In this document: in pieces, positions 48,801 through 57,136 of the stretch
Numbering within the stretch: position 1 is the first letter of the stretch
Layout of the letters: every line of letters starts with the position of its first letter
DNA from: Myrica gale
Lineage: Eukaryota > Streptophyta > Magnoliopsida > Fagales > Myricaceae
DNA length: 64,000 nucleotides
Direction of reading: 5' to 3'
Assembly: GCA_963930655.1 (NCBI GenBank)
Contig: OZ005601.1
Span: 15,120,001-15,184,000, forward strand
The notes under the pieces: generated by a model
Told to the model about the DNA's origin: nothing
Seen by the model: the letters and a program-made list of their open reading frames with translations, nothing else
The model's database searches: none
Made by a program: the position numbers and the translations under genes

Positions 48801-51800
48801 AAACCCTACTGCCATTCACGTGTGTCTTCCCCCTCCACATAAATCCAACTTCTAGTTTGAAACTTGTTCCCCATTTAGTTAACTTGGTTGAATTCCAACT
48901 ACCTAGTTTACTTAGTAAAATAAATGAAGTTTAGCAATACTAATCTCATATAATAAACTTGACTTCAAGGCCCATTGGGCAGCCCAATAAATCCTTAATC
49001 TAAGGCCCAACATTACCACCTAAAGCCCAATTCATAAGTCTAAGGGCTTGGGCCCAATGTCCAACTTTCTTAAGGCCCAATAGCACCATTACTAGGCCCA
49101 TTGCCATGGGCTTCATGGCAACCCAATGTCATGCTTTCCCAAGCCCATTTCCATGTTTATTTTGGCAGCCCATTAGCATGCCATTATAAGCCCAATATAC
49201 ACCACATGTTATAAGCCTCATGGCAGCCCAATATCTCACTTCAAGGGCCCATCATCACATGTACTTGGGCAGCCCATATGTCATAACTTCAAGGCCCAAA
49301 TACATCTAATAACCGGCCATACATGGGTAGCCCAATGTCAGCCCATTGTTTGAGGTTTCTAAGCCCAACATGCAAGTCTTAATAATCTAAAATCATTCAT
49401 AAGAAAATCCTTCAAAAATTAAAATCAAGAATATTTAAGGAAAATATATAATTAATCTAGCAACATGAAATTGGTTACTATAATTTTCAAATCCCATCCA
49501 TAGAATTTAAATCATAACATCACATTTTAGAACTTCAAAATAATTATACATACATTCTCTTAACATAAAATCATGTCTTGTCCAAGCAAGGTTTCTTCGG
49601 GATCTTACAGATAATGCCTCATCCTCCCGAGAATCCCCATAATGCCTCATCCTCAACATTCTTCAAAATCACCGAAACTGAAAAACAACCAACACTAGAC
49701 TCCAACTCTAGAACTCGCGTGTCCCAAATAATCAAAATGCCCCCGGAAGCTCCCTCTGCCTCAAGACAACACCAACCAACATGGGACCCCCCCCCAAAGA
49801 CTCCTAATGGTGGCTCTAGAAACAACTGCCAATTTCTTCTCTTGCAAGCACACAAGATCAGGTCTCCAACCCCTTAATAAATTACCAACTCTATCCCTTT
49901 ACATTCCAGCTAATGATTCTAGGCTTCATAAAAATTTATGCGAATCCCTCCCAGAATTCCTGGAAACATAAGTATGCCCCTCATAATTAATAGTAGAGAT
50001 CAAACCTTTAAGCTCCTGAAGACCTCTGCCCACTGATCTACAAGGAGTTGTAGAATCATGTTGAAATCTCTCCCTCTCCAAAGAAGCAAAAAGCGACATC
50101 AGCTGCTCCTCGTGACCATCACAAGAAACTCTAACCACTTGTCTAACGGAGGAAACCAAGCTCTGCACCCAATTGGAACTCGTACCTGGAAGAAAGAAGC
50201 GGATCCGGGACCGAGACCAAATCAGTAACACCCCTTTCCTCCCCAATAGAAACGCCCTCAGGAGAAGTTGGCACGCAATCTTCCTCAAGCCCAAAAGGAG
50301 CGTCAGGGTGCACGACGATAGCCAAGTACTCATCCTCCACCACCTTGGCATTCATATCAGACTTCCCAGGAAAAAACTCGAAAGGTTCTTCAGAAATAGA
50401 GCCATTGGCCCCAACTTCAGCAAACAACCAGTTGAGCTCAAAGGCTGGCTGTTCCTCCACGGGAGTCACATGAAGCTGCCCCGAACATCTCAGAAGTCTG
50501 GGAGGAATCACACGCCAACAACTGAGGAGAAGCTTGCGCTAGTGGCAAGGGCAAGGCTGGTAGACCACCTGCGAGACGCTCCTTTGGTGCCGGCGAGGCA
50601 CTTGCGAACCCTATTCCCATCGGCGACTGGTCCACAGCAAGCGCCGACTGCAGAGAAGAGGGAGCTGGCATGAAAGACATAGGAGAACCCAAAACTCTGG
50701 CGAGTTCCCCCTCCACTGCCGGCGAAGCTGCAGCGAGTTCACCCTTCGCTGTCGGCGCAACTCCGACGAGTGCACCCAGTTCCGGCTCCAAACCATCAAC
50801 CCACCCGGGTGCGAGTTCTCTGCTGCGTGACCCAGCTCTGCCAGTTTGTCCAACGACACCCCCTCGACCGCACCCAAAGAAAGGCCAGAGCCCATCTCAG
50901 CCTGTTGTAAAAGCCCACTACCGAAGGAGTTGACGAGGGCTGTCGAATTACCAAGAGAAGGCCCCCAGGAGAGAATTGCGCGGTTTCATTAGCAAGTGGT
51001 ACCATTTTGTCCTTATGGGCCTTCACAAGAAACCCACAAACCTGACATTTTAACTCCTGAGCCACTAGGCCTCCCGAGCCCAATTGAGATACTAACTTCT
51101 TGAACCTATCCATCTGCCCCCTCAAGCCTGCAATCTGAGAGCAAAGATCGTTTTCTTTGTCCAAAACGTCACTACTCGACAAAGAAACCGTCAGGTCCTC
51201 ACTTTTTGAAAAATCTTCCACTGCATTTAATAGGCATTTATTAGGAACCGATACCGTAGCCCCCATCCTTTCCAAAAACGTTACATCTTCTTTACCGTTT
51301 ACGTGAATCACTCCTTGCCCAATATCACCCTCTGTGCTGCTTGTGCCGCCGACCAACAACTGGCTGCCCTGTGACGGTACATCTGCTTCACCATTTACGT
51401 GAAACACACCCTGCCCAATATCTTCCCCTGCACTGCTATTGCTGTCGGCCAACAACTGGCCTCCCCGAACGACATCAAGGAAAGAAACATCAAGACGTAT
51501 GGTTGGACTGCGCGTTGGGATATTACGATGCTGTTGCAAACGAAAATGTGACACCGCCTCCTGGAAGACACGGTTCAGAATCTGCCAGCCATGGGCAAAT
51601 CTACCTTCTGGCACCATCACCGCCCCTACCTTCCGACCTATGCCATATTCAACAATCGCAACATCTGACCACCTTTGTTCAGACACCTCTGAGCCAAGAA
51701 ACCACGGCCGGATTCGTTAAACTTTGACGAAAAAGCAGAAGCAGCCCCTACTTTCAACAGCTTATCCGACATATTCACCATCCATAGCACACCAAACTTC

Positions 51801-54800
51801 CCCATGAGAATCGAGTTAAAGGATTTGAAACTCCATTCCGAAAACTTGACCACCCCTTGAGCACTGATAGACACTTGAAACTCCTTCAACTCAATACGGA
51901 AATTACGAACATACGACATCTTACCACCCTCCAGACGAACAACGAAATCCAGGACAAAAACTAACACACAAAACTTCACTTTCAGGAGTTTAGCCTTTGA
52001 GCATGATGGAGAAAAAACAAGTACTGATTATTCGATCTAGTGGCATGCGCAATGTGTGGCCAGGATTTTTTTTGTTTTTGAGGTTAATCGCAAGGAGTTA
52101 TGGTGCTGCAATATTACTGATTATTAATAAGTCTCACTTTGTCTGAGAAGAATTTGAGGGCATTGCACGAGTGCTAAATCCTACATAGGTTGTGGCTCCA
52201 ACAAGCTTCGATTGTAAGTTTGATTAGGCCTCTTGGATACAGTGCAAATTTGGCTAATACTTCCCTGGTTTGGGACTAATAGTATTTAAGTGAACCTAAT
52301 AATGCTATGGGTTGCTCAGACATACAGTGTGATATGGGCCTTGATGGACATGGCAGGGACTTGCTTGAATGGGGGAGAGTGAGGGAAATTATGGTATTCT
52401 CGATTGTGATTGATTCCCACCTTGGTTATTTACTAGGGCTGCGTTTGCATTCATAATATTCCCCAAAATTTTATCTCTCTCCTAATAAAATACTCCAATA
52501 TAATCTCTCTCTCTACCATAAAAAATATAAACAATTACCTCTCTCTTCACCTTTTCACTAAACCCAATACCAACACATATTCCCATACCAAAAATATTAC
52601 AACACAAACACAACCTAGGTAGAGTTGGACTGTTATAACTATTTTCAGTGGCATTCAATTATTACTTTCAGCAGTTGTTTTGGAGTATGATACAGATAAA
52701 GCTACCATTTCCTTGTTGTGACAACTGAACATGGTAACTCTCTCTCTCGATAAGACTGGTTTGAATGGTGAAATGATGAGGTTGAGATCCATTTTGTGAT
52801 AATAACATACCAATGGTAAAAGTAAAAAGAAAAAGAACAAATGACTAAACAAAAGTTACGTGCAATGATAAAGTGGCTCTAGTCTACATCAGTGCTGGTT
52901 GCTTCAAAATACGTAACGTCTAAAATATGAAAGATAATGGAGATAGCAAGGGAAGACTCTTAGAGTTTATTTATTTATTTTTGTTTGGTTCGAGTGGTGG
53001 TTGATTCAGATAATGGAGATAGCAAGGAAAGACTCGAACATCTTGGCCAAAGTAGATCGTCCTTCTGTATGGAGTGTTTAACCTTCACCTAATATCCAAA
53101 GATAGACTATGAGAGGATACAGCAGATAGCTAGTTTCACTTGTTTTCTTCTTTCATAACAACTTTTGTGCTCTTTAAAAGGTTTCTGTATGTGTAATTTT
53201 CTTTGGAGGAAGTTATCTTGTTCTTAAGAATTAAGATACAAGCATGTGCAAACATCTTTTTATTTCAGTGCTAATTCTTCACAACAATCCAATGTAGATT
53301 CTGTGACCCGTTGATGGATTCACTCAGTGATGAAATTGTGTCAGGAGGAGAAAATCATGTTCGAAAGCTACCTGAATCATTAGCTTCACTAGGGGATGAA
53401 GCAGCATGCATAGTTAAGTGGAGAATCTCAAAATCCAATACGGGGGCTCATATCTTGAGGAAACTGTTCTCTCAGTTCATCAAAGGGATTGTCGAGGGAA
53501 TGATTGGATATGTTCGCCTTCCAACTATCATGTCCAAACTCCTCTCTGATAATGGCAGCCGGGAGTTTGGTGATTTTAAACTTACCATATTGGGCATGCT
53601 CGGAATATATGGCTTTGAAAGGCGAATCCTGGTATATATATGTTAAGCTCTAGTCATGTAGTATAGCTTATTTATCCTTGTCGCGTGAACTCGTGTAATG
53701 AGAATTATATGTGATCTCTGTTGAGTTTTATCTATGCCGACATGCATGATTAAGTTATAAGGTTCTTCACGTGAATTTTGAGTTCTTTCATCCGATCCTA
53801 GGAAGGGGTTTTAGTTTTAGTACCGTGAATAAATTTTCCTTCTACCTTTGACTATGCAATGAACTCGGATTTTGTTCTAATTGTGACAAAAGGGTTGCAT
53901 GGCATGTTGCACTTAGTATTTCTGCAACATAAGCAGCAACTGTGCAGCTGTAGAGCTACTCAACTTTGTACTAATGCTCATGCACACTGGTCCACAAACA
54001 AAGCAAGTTTAAGGTTGACTGCAATGTATAGGAACTTGTGCATATTAGTTCTTGGTCTTCTGATGGATGAATAATTGTGGGGTTCCTTAATTCCTTAGAT
54101 ATAATGATGACTAAGTCAACTGTGTCTGTTGTTAATTGGAATATGGTATTTTCTAACTGATGCGTATATCTGTAGGACACTGCCAAATCTTTAATAGAGG
54201 ATGATACGTTCTATACCATGAGCTTACTCAAGAAGGGGGCTACTCATGCATACGCACCCCAGAGTTTTATATGTTGCATATGTAACTGCCTGGTCACGAA
54301 GAATTCCTCTACCTTTAGTATTCGAGTTTTTAATTGTGGCCATGCAACTCATCTCCACTGCGAAGTTCCAGAAGATGAGACTTCGAGTAGAGGTACCTCA
54401 TCTGGATGCCCAGTTTGTATGCCGAAGAAGAAATCTCAGAAAGCAAGAAATACATCGATTCTTCCTGATAATGGTTTGGTGAGAAAATCTTCATCCAGAC
54501 CCCAACACCCACAGGGAACTAGTAGTCTACACCAGCACGAAACTGATTCGTCAGAGAATCCCTATGGGCTTCAGCAAATTTCACGGGTAAAACATTCCCT
54601 CTACTATATCGTACAGTTTCGGTGTCCTCAATTTCTTTAAGACAGAAAACTAATCAAAACTGAATTCGATGCTGCAGTATGAGATCTTGACTAATTTGCA
54701 GAAAGACAAGAGATTGGTCCAGGTAGAAAACATGCCTCAGTTGAGGCTTGCACCACCAGCTGTTTATCATGAAAGAGTAAAGAAAGGTACGGATATATTT

Positions 54801-55027
54801 ACAGGAGAAAGTAGCAATGGCCATGCCAAAATAGAGAAACAAAGTAAAAATAGGCAGCTGAGAGAGCTAAGAGTAAAGGGGTCCTCTCTTCGGTTCCCAC
54901 CTTTGAAATCAAGTATATTTGGTGAGTTTCGATATTAATTCTACTCGAGAGATAATTTTTGTGGTCAATTCGGTTCTAATGCATGAAAAACACATCTGTA
55001 GGCAAGGAGAAGACTGGCAAGCGGTAA
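23338..55027 (+). CDS. VPS8: VPS8 homologue, CORVET tethering subunit (19 exons, one frameshift)
   Basis: Exons: 23338-24838, 25683-25994, 26099-26338, 26453-26573, 26646-26803, 26965-27595, 29513-29577, 29657-29758, 29861-30003, 30837-30892, 38471-39126, 39223-39413, 39533-39839, 41202-41489, 41593-41702, 53298-53631, 54176-54586, 54678-54921, 55002-55027 (TAA). All introns are GT-AG and all junctions keep frame. The product is about 1,964 aa if the exon 1 shift is allowed for, close to plant VPS8 (about 1,950). Domains: acidic N terminus, WD40-like propeller, long helical solenoid, C-terminal RING. VPS8 is a core CORVET subunit that tethers Rab5-positive endosomes for fusion on the way to the vacuole; this role is family knowledge. 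The start is the [12 protein letters not shown] Met (context GCCATGG); a further in-frame ATG lies at 23296. The exon lengths sum to 3n+1, so one net +1 shift sits in exon 1. Confidence 0.92.
25683..27595 (+). CDS. VPS8: VPS8 exons 2-6: WD40-like propeller and start of solenoid
   Basis: Exon 2 starts MLMLGLQGD and has the clearest WD blade ([20 protein letters not shown], about residue 520). Exons 3-5 add propeller strands ([55 protein letters not shown]). Exon 6 (631 bp) moves from the last blade ([19 protein letters not shown]) into helices that begin the solenoid ([55 protein letters not shown]). Residues about 501-987. The frame is intact throughout. Confidence 0.93.
27636..28953 (-). repeat. 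Solo Copia LTR in VPS8 intron 6 (TSD AATTA)
   Basis: The left edge is TGAAAGTCTATGTAGCAACCC; the right edge is ...GGGCTAACA. Reversed, these are the 3' and 5' ends of the LTR at 5855-7020. AATTA flanks both sides (27631-27635 and 28954-28958). It is 1318 bp long, with no internal domain, so it formed by LTR-LTR recombination after insertion. It carries several TGTCGACACA palindromes at 28420-28680, more than the copy at 5855. It is antisense to VPS8. Confidence 0.93.
29513..30892 (+). CDS. VPS8: VPS8 exons 7-10: solenoid helices
   Basis: Four short exons (65, 102, 143 and 56 bp) encode [60 protein letters not shown] and [19 protein letters not shown]. These are strongly conserved in plant VPS8 and belong to the central clathrin-repeat-like alpha-solenoid (residues about 988-1109). 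Exon 10 is split at Gly codons on both sides. The intron before exon 7 carries a solo LTR; the one after exon 10 is 7.6 kb. Confidence 0.9.
32503..33948 (+). pseudogene. LINE ORF1 (nucleic-acid-binding protein), N-terminal part
   Basis: Starts [19 protein letters not shown] and matches the ORF1 of the second LINE (start 51919, minus). A stop at 32746-32748 splits it after [10 protein letters not shown]; the same protein resumes ([18 protein letters not shown]). A Cys pair (CRVCGF) lies near 33271. The centre holds a coding minisatellite with [14 protein letters not shown] units (about 33320-33545) and a second set of SSPAKV.A..GDP units (33670-33930). The frame ends at the inversion breakpoint. 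Confidence 0.8.
33945..36190 (-). pseudogene. Inverted LINE segment: ORF1 tail, endonuclease and RT front half
   Basis: On the minus strand: the ORF1 tail at about 36164-35805 ([18 protein letters not shown]), then the AP-endonuclease from about 35811 ([17 protein letters not shown]), [16 protein letters not shown] and [19 protein letters not shown] near 35165. RT follows at 35092-33950: [81 protein letters not shown], then NGSPNGFF, where homology stops. Frame breaks lie near 35590. Confidence 0.85.
36240..37777 (+). pseudogene. LINE RT C-terminal half and zf-RVT domain
   Basis: A long open frame resumes RT just after the FADD region ([20 protein letters not shown]), continues through [28 protein letters not shown] and FLWG, and ends with the zf-RVT region ([39 protein letters not shown]). 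The stop is at 37775-37777, 60 bp before the poly(A). It contains no internal stops, so the copy is young despite the rearrangement. Confidence 0.87.
38089..38470. other. VPS8 intron 10, 3' remainder
   Basis: Unique-looking intron sequence after the hAT duplication; no element or exon was recognised. It ends in TTTTGCAG before exon 11. Confidence 0.5.
38471..39839 (+). CDS. VPS8: VPS8 exons 11-13: solenoid continuation
   Basis: Exon 11 opens [20 protein letters not shown], continuous with exon 10 in homologues, and carries an acidic loop (residues about 1195-1215). Exon 12 encodes [20 protein letters not shown] through LLELVELS; exon 13 encodes [20 protein letters not shown] to [12 protein letters not shown]. 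Helical repeats, residues about 1110-1494. No lesion was seen after the 7.6-kb transposon-filled intron. Confidence 0.9.
39840..41201. other. VPS8 intron 13, no insert identified
   Basis: A 1.36-kb intron. The frame at 40616-41074 has no recognised domain and is not flanked by conserved exon junctions. An AGAGGGATAT/ATATCCCTCT inverted pair with T- and A-runs lies near 40550-40615. Confidence 0.45.
41202..41702 (+). CDS. VPS8: VPS8 exons 14-15: solenoid (clathrin-repeat-like)
   Basis: Exon 14 reads [20 protein letters not shown] and [20 protein letters not shown], the helix-turn-helix pattern of clathrin heavy-chain repeats seen in VPS8/VPS11/VPS18/VPS41. Exon 15 gives [20 protein letters not shown] and ends within the LLDS codon. 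Residues about 1495-1627. The next exon is 11.6 kb away. Confidence 0.9.
41981..42325. mobile_element. MITE-like inverted repeat in VPS8 intron 15
   Basis: The left arm (GCGCCCCTCATATATGGGTG... AAGTCTAATTCTGTCTGATTG ... CATCTGATTCGCCC) is matched in reverse by the right arm ending GGCCCATAGATAG. The arms are about 120-130 bp and imperfect. The target-site duplication was not resolved. It is non-coding. Confidence 0.65.
42762..43679 (-). pseudogene. LINE RT C-terminal and zf-RVT region
   Basis: Reads [33 protein letters not shown], then zf-RVT ([19 protein letters not shown] ... [12 protein letters not shown]). It corresponds to the last 300 residues of the other LINE. A frame break separates it from the RT core at about 43690. 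The last Cys/His residues (HHVLLHC in the other copy) are lost. Confidence 0.8.
43751..45157 (-). pseudogene. LINE reverse transcriptase core with altered catalytic box
   Basis: Split frames read [72 protein letters not shown] (stop), then [17 protein letters not shown] and [11 protein letters not shown]. The usual catalytic FADD reads FAYD here, so an essential aspartate is replaced by tyrosine. With the frame breaks at about 44265 and 44775 this rules out activity. Confidence 0.85.
45251..45717 (-). pseudogene. LINE endonuclease C-terminal part
   Basis: Reads [40 protein letters not shown] and [13 protein letters not shown], the conserved exonuclease-endonuclease-phosphatase blocks of plant L1 ORF2. 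It is separated from its N-terminal part (49619-49855) by the solo LTR. The upstream edge at 45720 abuts a short inverted copy of its own sequence. Confidence 0.83.
45755..49609 (+). repeat. Solo LTR, Gypsy-like (3.86 kb, TSD GATAA), inside the LINE
   Basis: It starts TGTCACGCCCCGAACGG and ends GGGATCTTACA; GATAA flanks both sides (45750-45754 and 49610-49614). It carries no gag or pol frames, so it is a solo LTR. Landmarks: the GC-rich start, a GGCCCCAGGCCCTTGAAA block near 46210, and a region with many GGCCCA/AAGCCCAA motifs at 48970-49375. Its opening matches the LTR edge at 1-709. The length and ends suggest a Gypsy element with long LTRs (inference). Confidence 0.9.
49619..49900 (-). pseudogene. 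LINE endonuclease N-terminal remnant
   Basis: Reads [20 protein letters not shown] and [20 protein letters not shown], matching [17 protein letters not shown] and [17 protein letters not shown] in the intron 10 LINE. A tandem duplicate of ATAATGCCTCATCCTC marks the junction with the LTR at 49612-49652. Confidence 0.75.
49926..51919 (-). pseudogene. LINE ORF1 remnant
   Basis: It begins [20 protein letters not shown] (Met at 51919) and continues through [38 protein letters not shown] and [14 protein letters not shown]; the C-terminal part is [20 protein letters not shown] at about 50130. Frame breaks lie near 51660 and 50900-50500. A Pro/Ala/Ser-rich repeat-like centre corresponds to the minisatellite region of the other LINE's ORF1. 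Confidence 0.8.
52437..52615 (-). mobile_element. Harbinger/Tourist-type MITE (179 bp, TSD TAG) in VPS8 intron 15
   Basis: The left end is GGCTGCGTTTGCATTC; read inward from the right it is GGTTGTGTTTGTGTTG. TAG lies on both sides (52434-52436 and 52616-52618). The interior is an inverted relative of the MITE at 11392-11595, including CCTAATAAAATACTCCAATA and a (CT)n stretch. Confidence 0.82.
53298..55027 (+). CDS. VPS8: VPS8 exons 16-19: C-terminal solenoid and RING domain
   Basis: Exon 16 completes the split Ser codon and encodes [20 protein letters not shown], nearly invariant in plants. Exon 17 holds the RING-type zinc site (about residues 1771-1830): CCIC, then CGHATHLHC, then CPVC. In CORVET/HOPS proteins such C-terminal RINGs mediate subunit contacts. 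Exon 18 is basic; exon 19 is 26 bp, ending GKEKTGKR and TAA at 55025-55027. Confidence 0.92.
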
Positions 55028-55502
55028 TGCAAGCGCCATGTATAGAGCACTAACAATCCTGGAGACGATGAGAACCATATTGGCTGACTTCTTCATTCTT
55101 TTAATCTTTTTGTTGTATAGTTTCATATTTGATCTGTGTTTTTTTTATGATTGTTTTGAAATAATATATCTGTTGCCGTTAGAGCAAAGAAAGACTACAG
55201 ATCCAGTAAGATATATAGACAGACTGCTTTTATTTTCAAAAGATACAGGAATTGAGGTTTCATGTGCTGATTAGAGTAATGAAGTTATGAACGAGGAGAG
55301 AGATGAATCTGAGTACAGTAAGTTGGAAAAAGGCCATTCTGAAGAGGGGGATGCCAATGGTAAGGGTGCCTAAACGACTAGACAACAGCAAAATAATTGT
55401 GATGGAGGAATTAGTAGGGGAGGGAGGGAGAGAAACTACCAAGAAAGAGCGGGCAGGAGAAGAAATAAAGGTCAAAATTAATATTAGGAGAAAAAAGAGA
55501 AA

Positions 55503-55574
55503 GGGCCCCTACCGGGTTCGAACCATTGACCTCTTGATCTGCAGTCAAATGCTCTACAACTGAGCTAAGGACAC
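55503..55574 (-). tRNA. tRNA-Cys (GCA), possibly a pseudogene
   Basis: A cloverleaf can be drawn: D arm GCTC-AGTTGTA-GAGC, anticodon arm TTTGA-CTGCAGA-TCAAG with anticodon GCA, variable AGGTC, and a T loop TTCGAAC between AATGG and CCGGT. The acceptor stem GTGTCCT/AGGGGCC has non-pairs at 2:71 and 3:70, and the T stem has an A:G at 50:64. Plant tRNA-Cys normally starts GGGTCC. No intron is present; CCA is not encoded. The internal A and B boxes look intact, so transcription is plausible, but the stem defects suggest decay. Confidence 0.78.
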
Positions 55575-56105
55575 ATTGCTGTTGTGTGTTTTATATATCA
55601 AAATTCAATATATAAACTATGCCTACAGAGAGTTTTTTTTTGTGAGCTTTTTAAAAATAAATATTATAACTGATACCGATCTTGACCGTATGTCCATGGA
55701 CCAATGCCACGTCTGAATTCTGATGATAACATCAGTCCACGTTTGGATAGCGATAACACCCCACCAAAACATATCGAACCTTGTGAAAAAAATGAAAGAC
55801 TTAATTATTATACAAAGGGTACCTGTAATTTGGCTTTATAATAAATTGGTTTCTAAATTTGAATTTCAACAAAATAGTCTTGTCACATATGCGTGAAAAC
55901 TTTCGTGTTAAGTGAAATTTAATGACGTGACATTTTGTAAACTTTTTAAAAAATAAATAGTATAAAAAAAATTTAAAAACAGTGGCAACATTTTAATTTG
56001 CAAAAATTCCAAAAGAACAATGTTTCTCAAATGGTCTCGTTACTGGGTTGTAGGCCCGCAGGGGACACCTGTGCTATTCAGTATTCATGTTCGGTTCTTG
56101 GTTAG
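55575..56105. other. Intergenic sequence between tRNA and repeat, no gene seen
   Basis: AT-rich; short frames only. The VPS8 3' UTR presumably lies in 55028-55400 but no poly(A) site can be fixed by eye. Confidence 0.4.
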
Positions 56106-56735
56106 CAGGGGTGTTCATTTGCACCGACGGTTACCGTTAAAATCGCTACCGTTACCGGTAAGGGCGGTTAATATGTCTTAGCGGTGCGGTGACGGTGACG
56201 GTTTTCGCCAAACCGTCACCTACACTACCGTTAACTACTCCTAGTGGAGACTTGAGATGATTATTGATTATGTGACATACTTTTGTTGGGCTTTTGTTAG
56301 AATATGTTAGTTGGTTTATGTCACATTGTTGGACATTTTTATTAGACTTTATTATTTTATTTTTGAATATGATATTATGTTATACTTTTAGACAACTTTA
56401 TATTTGTTATGATTGTTAATGATTATGATATTATATTTGAATACATTGTGATATTTGTCCATTTGATATGATTATTGATTATGATATTATGTTGGAAATT
56501 TAAACAGCCTAAAACAGTGAAAAAAAAATGAAAAAGCTCAAGAAAAAAGTTTTTTTTTTTGCACAACGGTTATACGATTTAAGCGGTTATCGTATAACCG
56601 TTACCGTTAATACCGTCACAGACAATGATGATTATTGTGTCTTAGCGGTGCGGTGATGGTGTCAATTATGTGATTCCGTCAATTGCGGTGACGGTTTTTG
56701 CCAAACCGTCAGCTACATTACCGTTAACCACTCAT
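56106..56735. repeat. ACCGTTA-rich hAT-like element remnant
   Basis: It begins CAGGGGTGTTCATTTGC, a typical hAT-type end. A segment with CTTAGCGGTGCGGTGACGG, TTTTCGCCAAACCGTCA and CTACCGTTAACTACTC (56178-56240) recurs as a direct copy at 56640-56731 with small changes. ACCGTTA/TAACGGT-type motifs recur between. No matching right terminus was found. It ends about 400 bp before the E1-alpha start codon. Confidence 0.6.
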
Positions 56736-57136
56736 ATTGGTTAGTTGGAGTTGGTTGAGCTTTCTTCCGCCATCCCCTTACCCCTTTTTTTTTTTTTTTT
56801 TAAAGAAAAAAATATTATTTCCCTTCTTTTTCTTTTTGGTTTTGGGCAGACATACGCACTACACACGCGCACGTATCTCTCTCATCTCTGCCTCTCTCGG
56901 CCTTTCGTCAAATAGCAATTTAATTAAAAACACGAAAAAACAAAAAAAAAAACCCTCCCAACCCCCAACGCTCCAGGCGGTTATTTCCACGCTTCCCTCC
57001 CTCGTTTCCTCCGCCCCCCACCTCCATTCCCTTCTTATTATTCCCCCACCTCTCCCCCATTTCTTCTCAATCTTTCTCATCTCCCAAACTCACCGGAAAG
57101 TTGTAGCGATAGAGAGCGCGAGCAGGGGTACGAGTA

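Larger units (their letters stand above)
42597..51990 (-). mobile_element. L1-type LINE in VPS8 intron 15, split by a solo LTR
   Basis: Antisense to VPS8. The 3' end is the poly(T) run at about 42597-42606, next to an ATAAGTAAGAACTTTATT tail that mirrors the tail of the LINE in intron 10. Order on the minus strand: ORF1 (51919 to about 49930), endonuclease (about 49900-49615, then 45717-45251 across the LTR), RT (45157-43751), zf-RVT (43679-42762). The two LINEs share ORF1, EN and RT sequence closely and form one family. The 5' end and TSD were not resolved. Confidence 0.87.
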
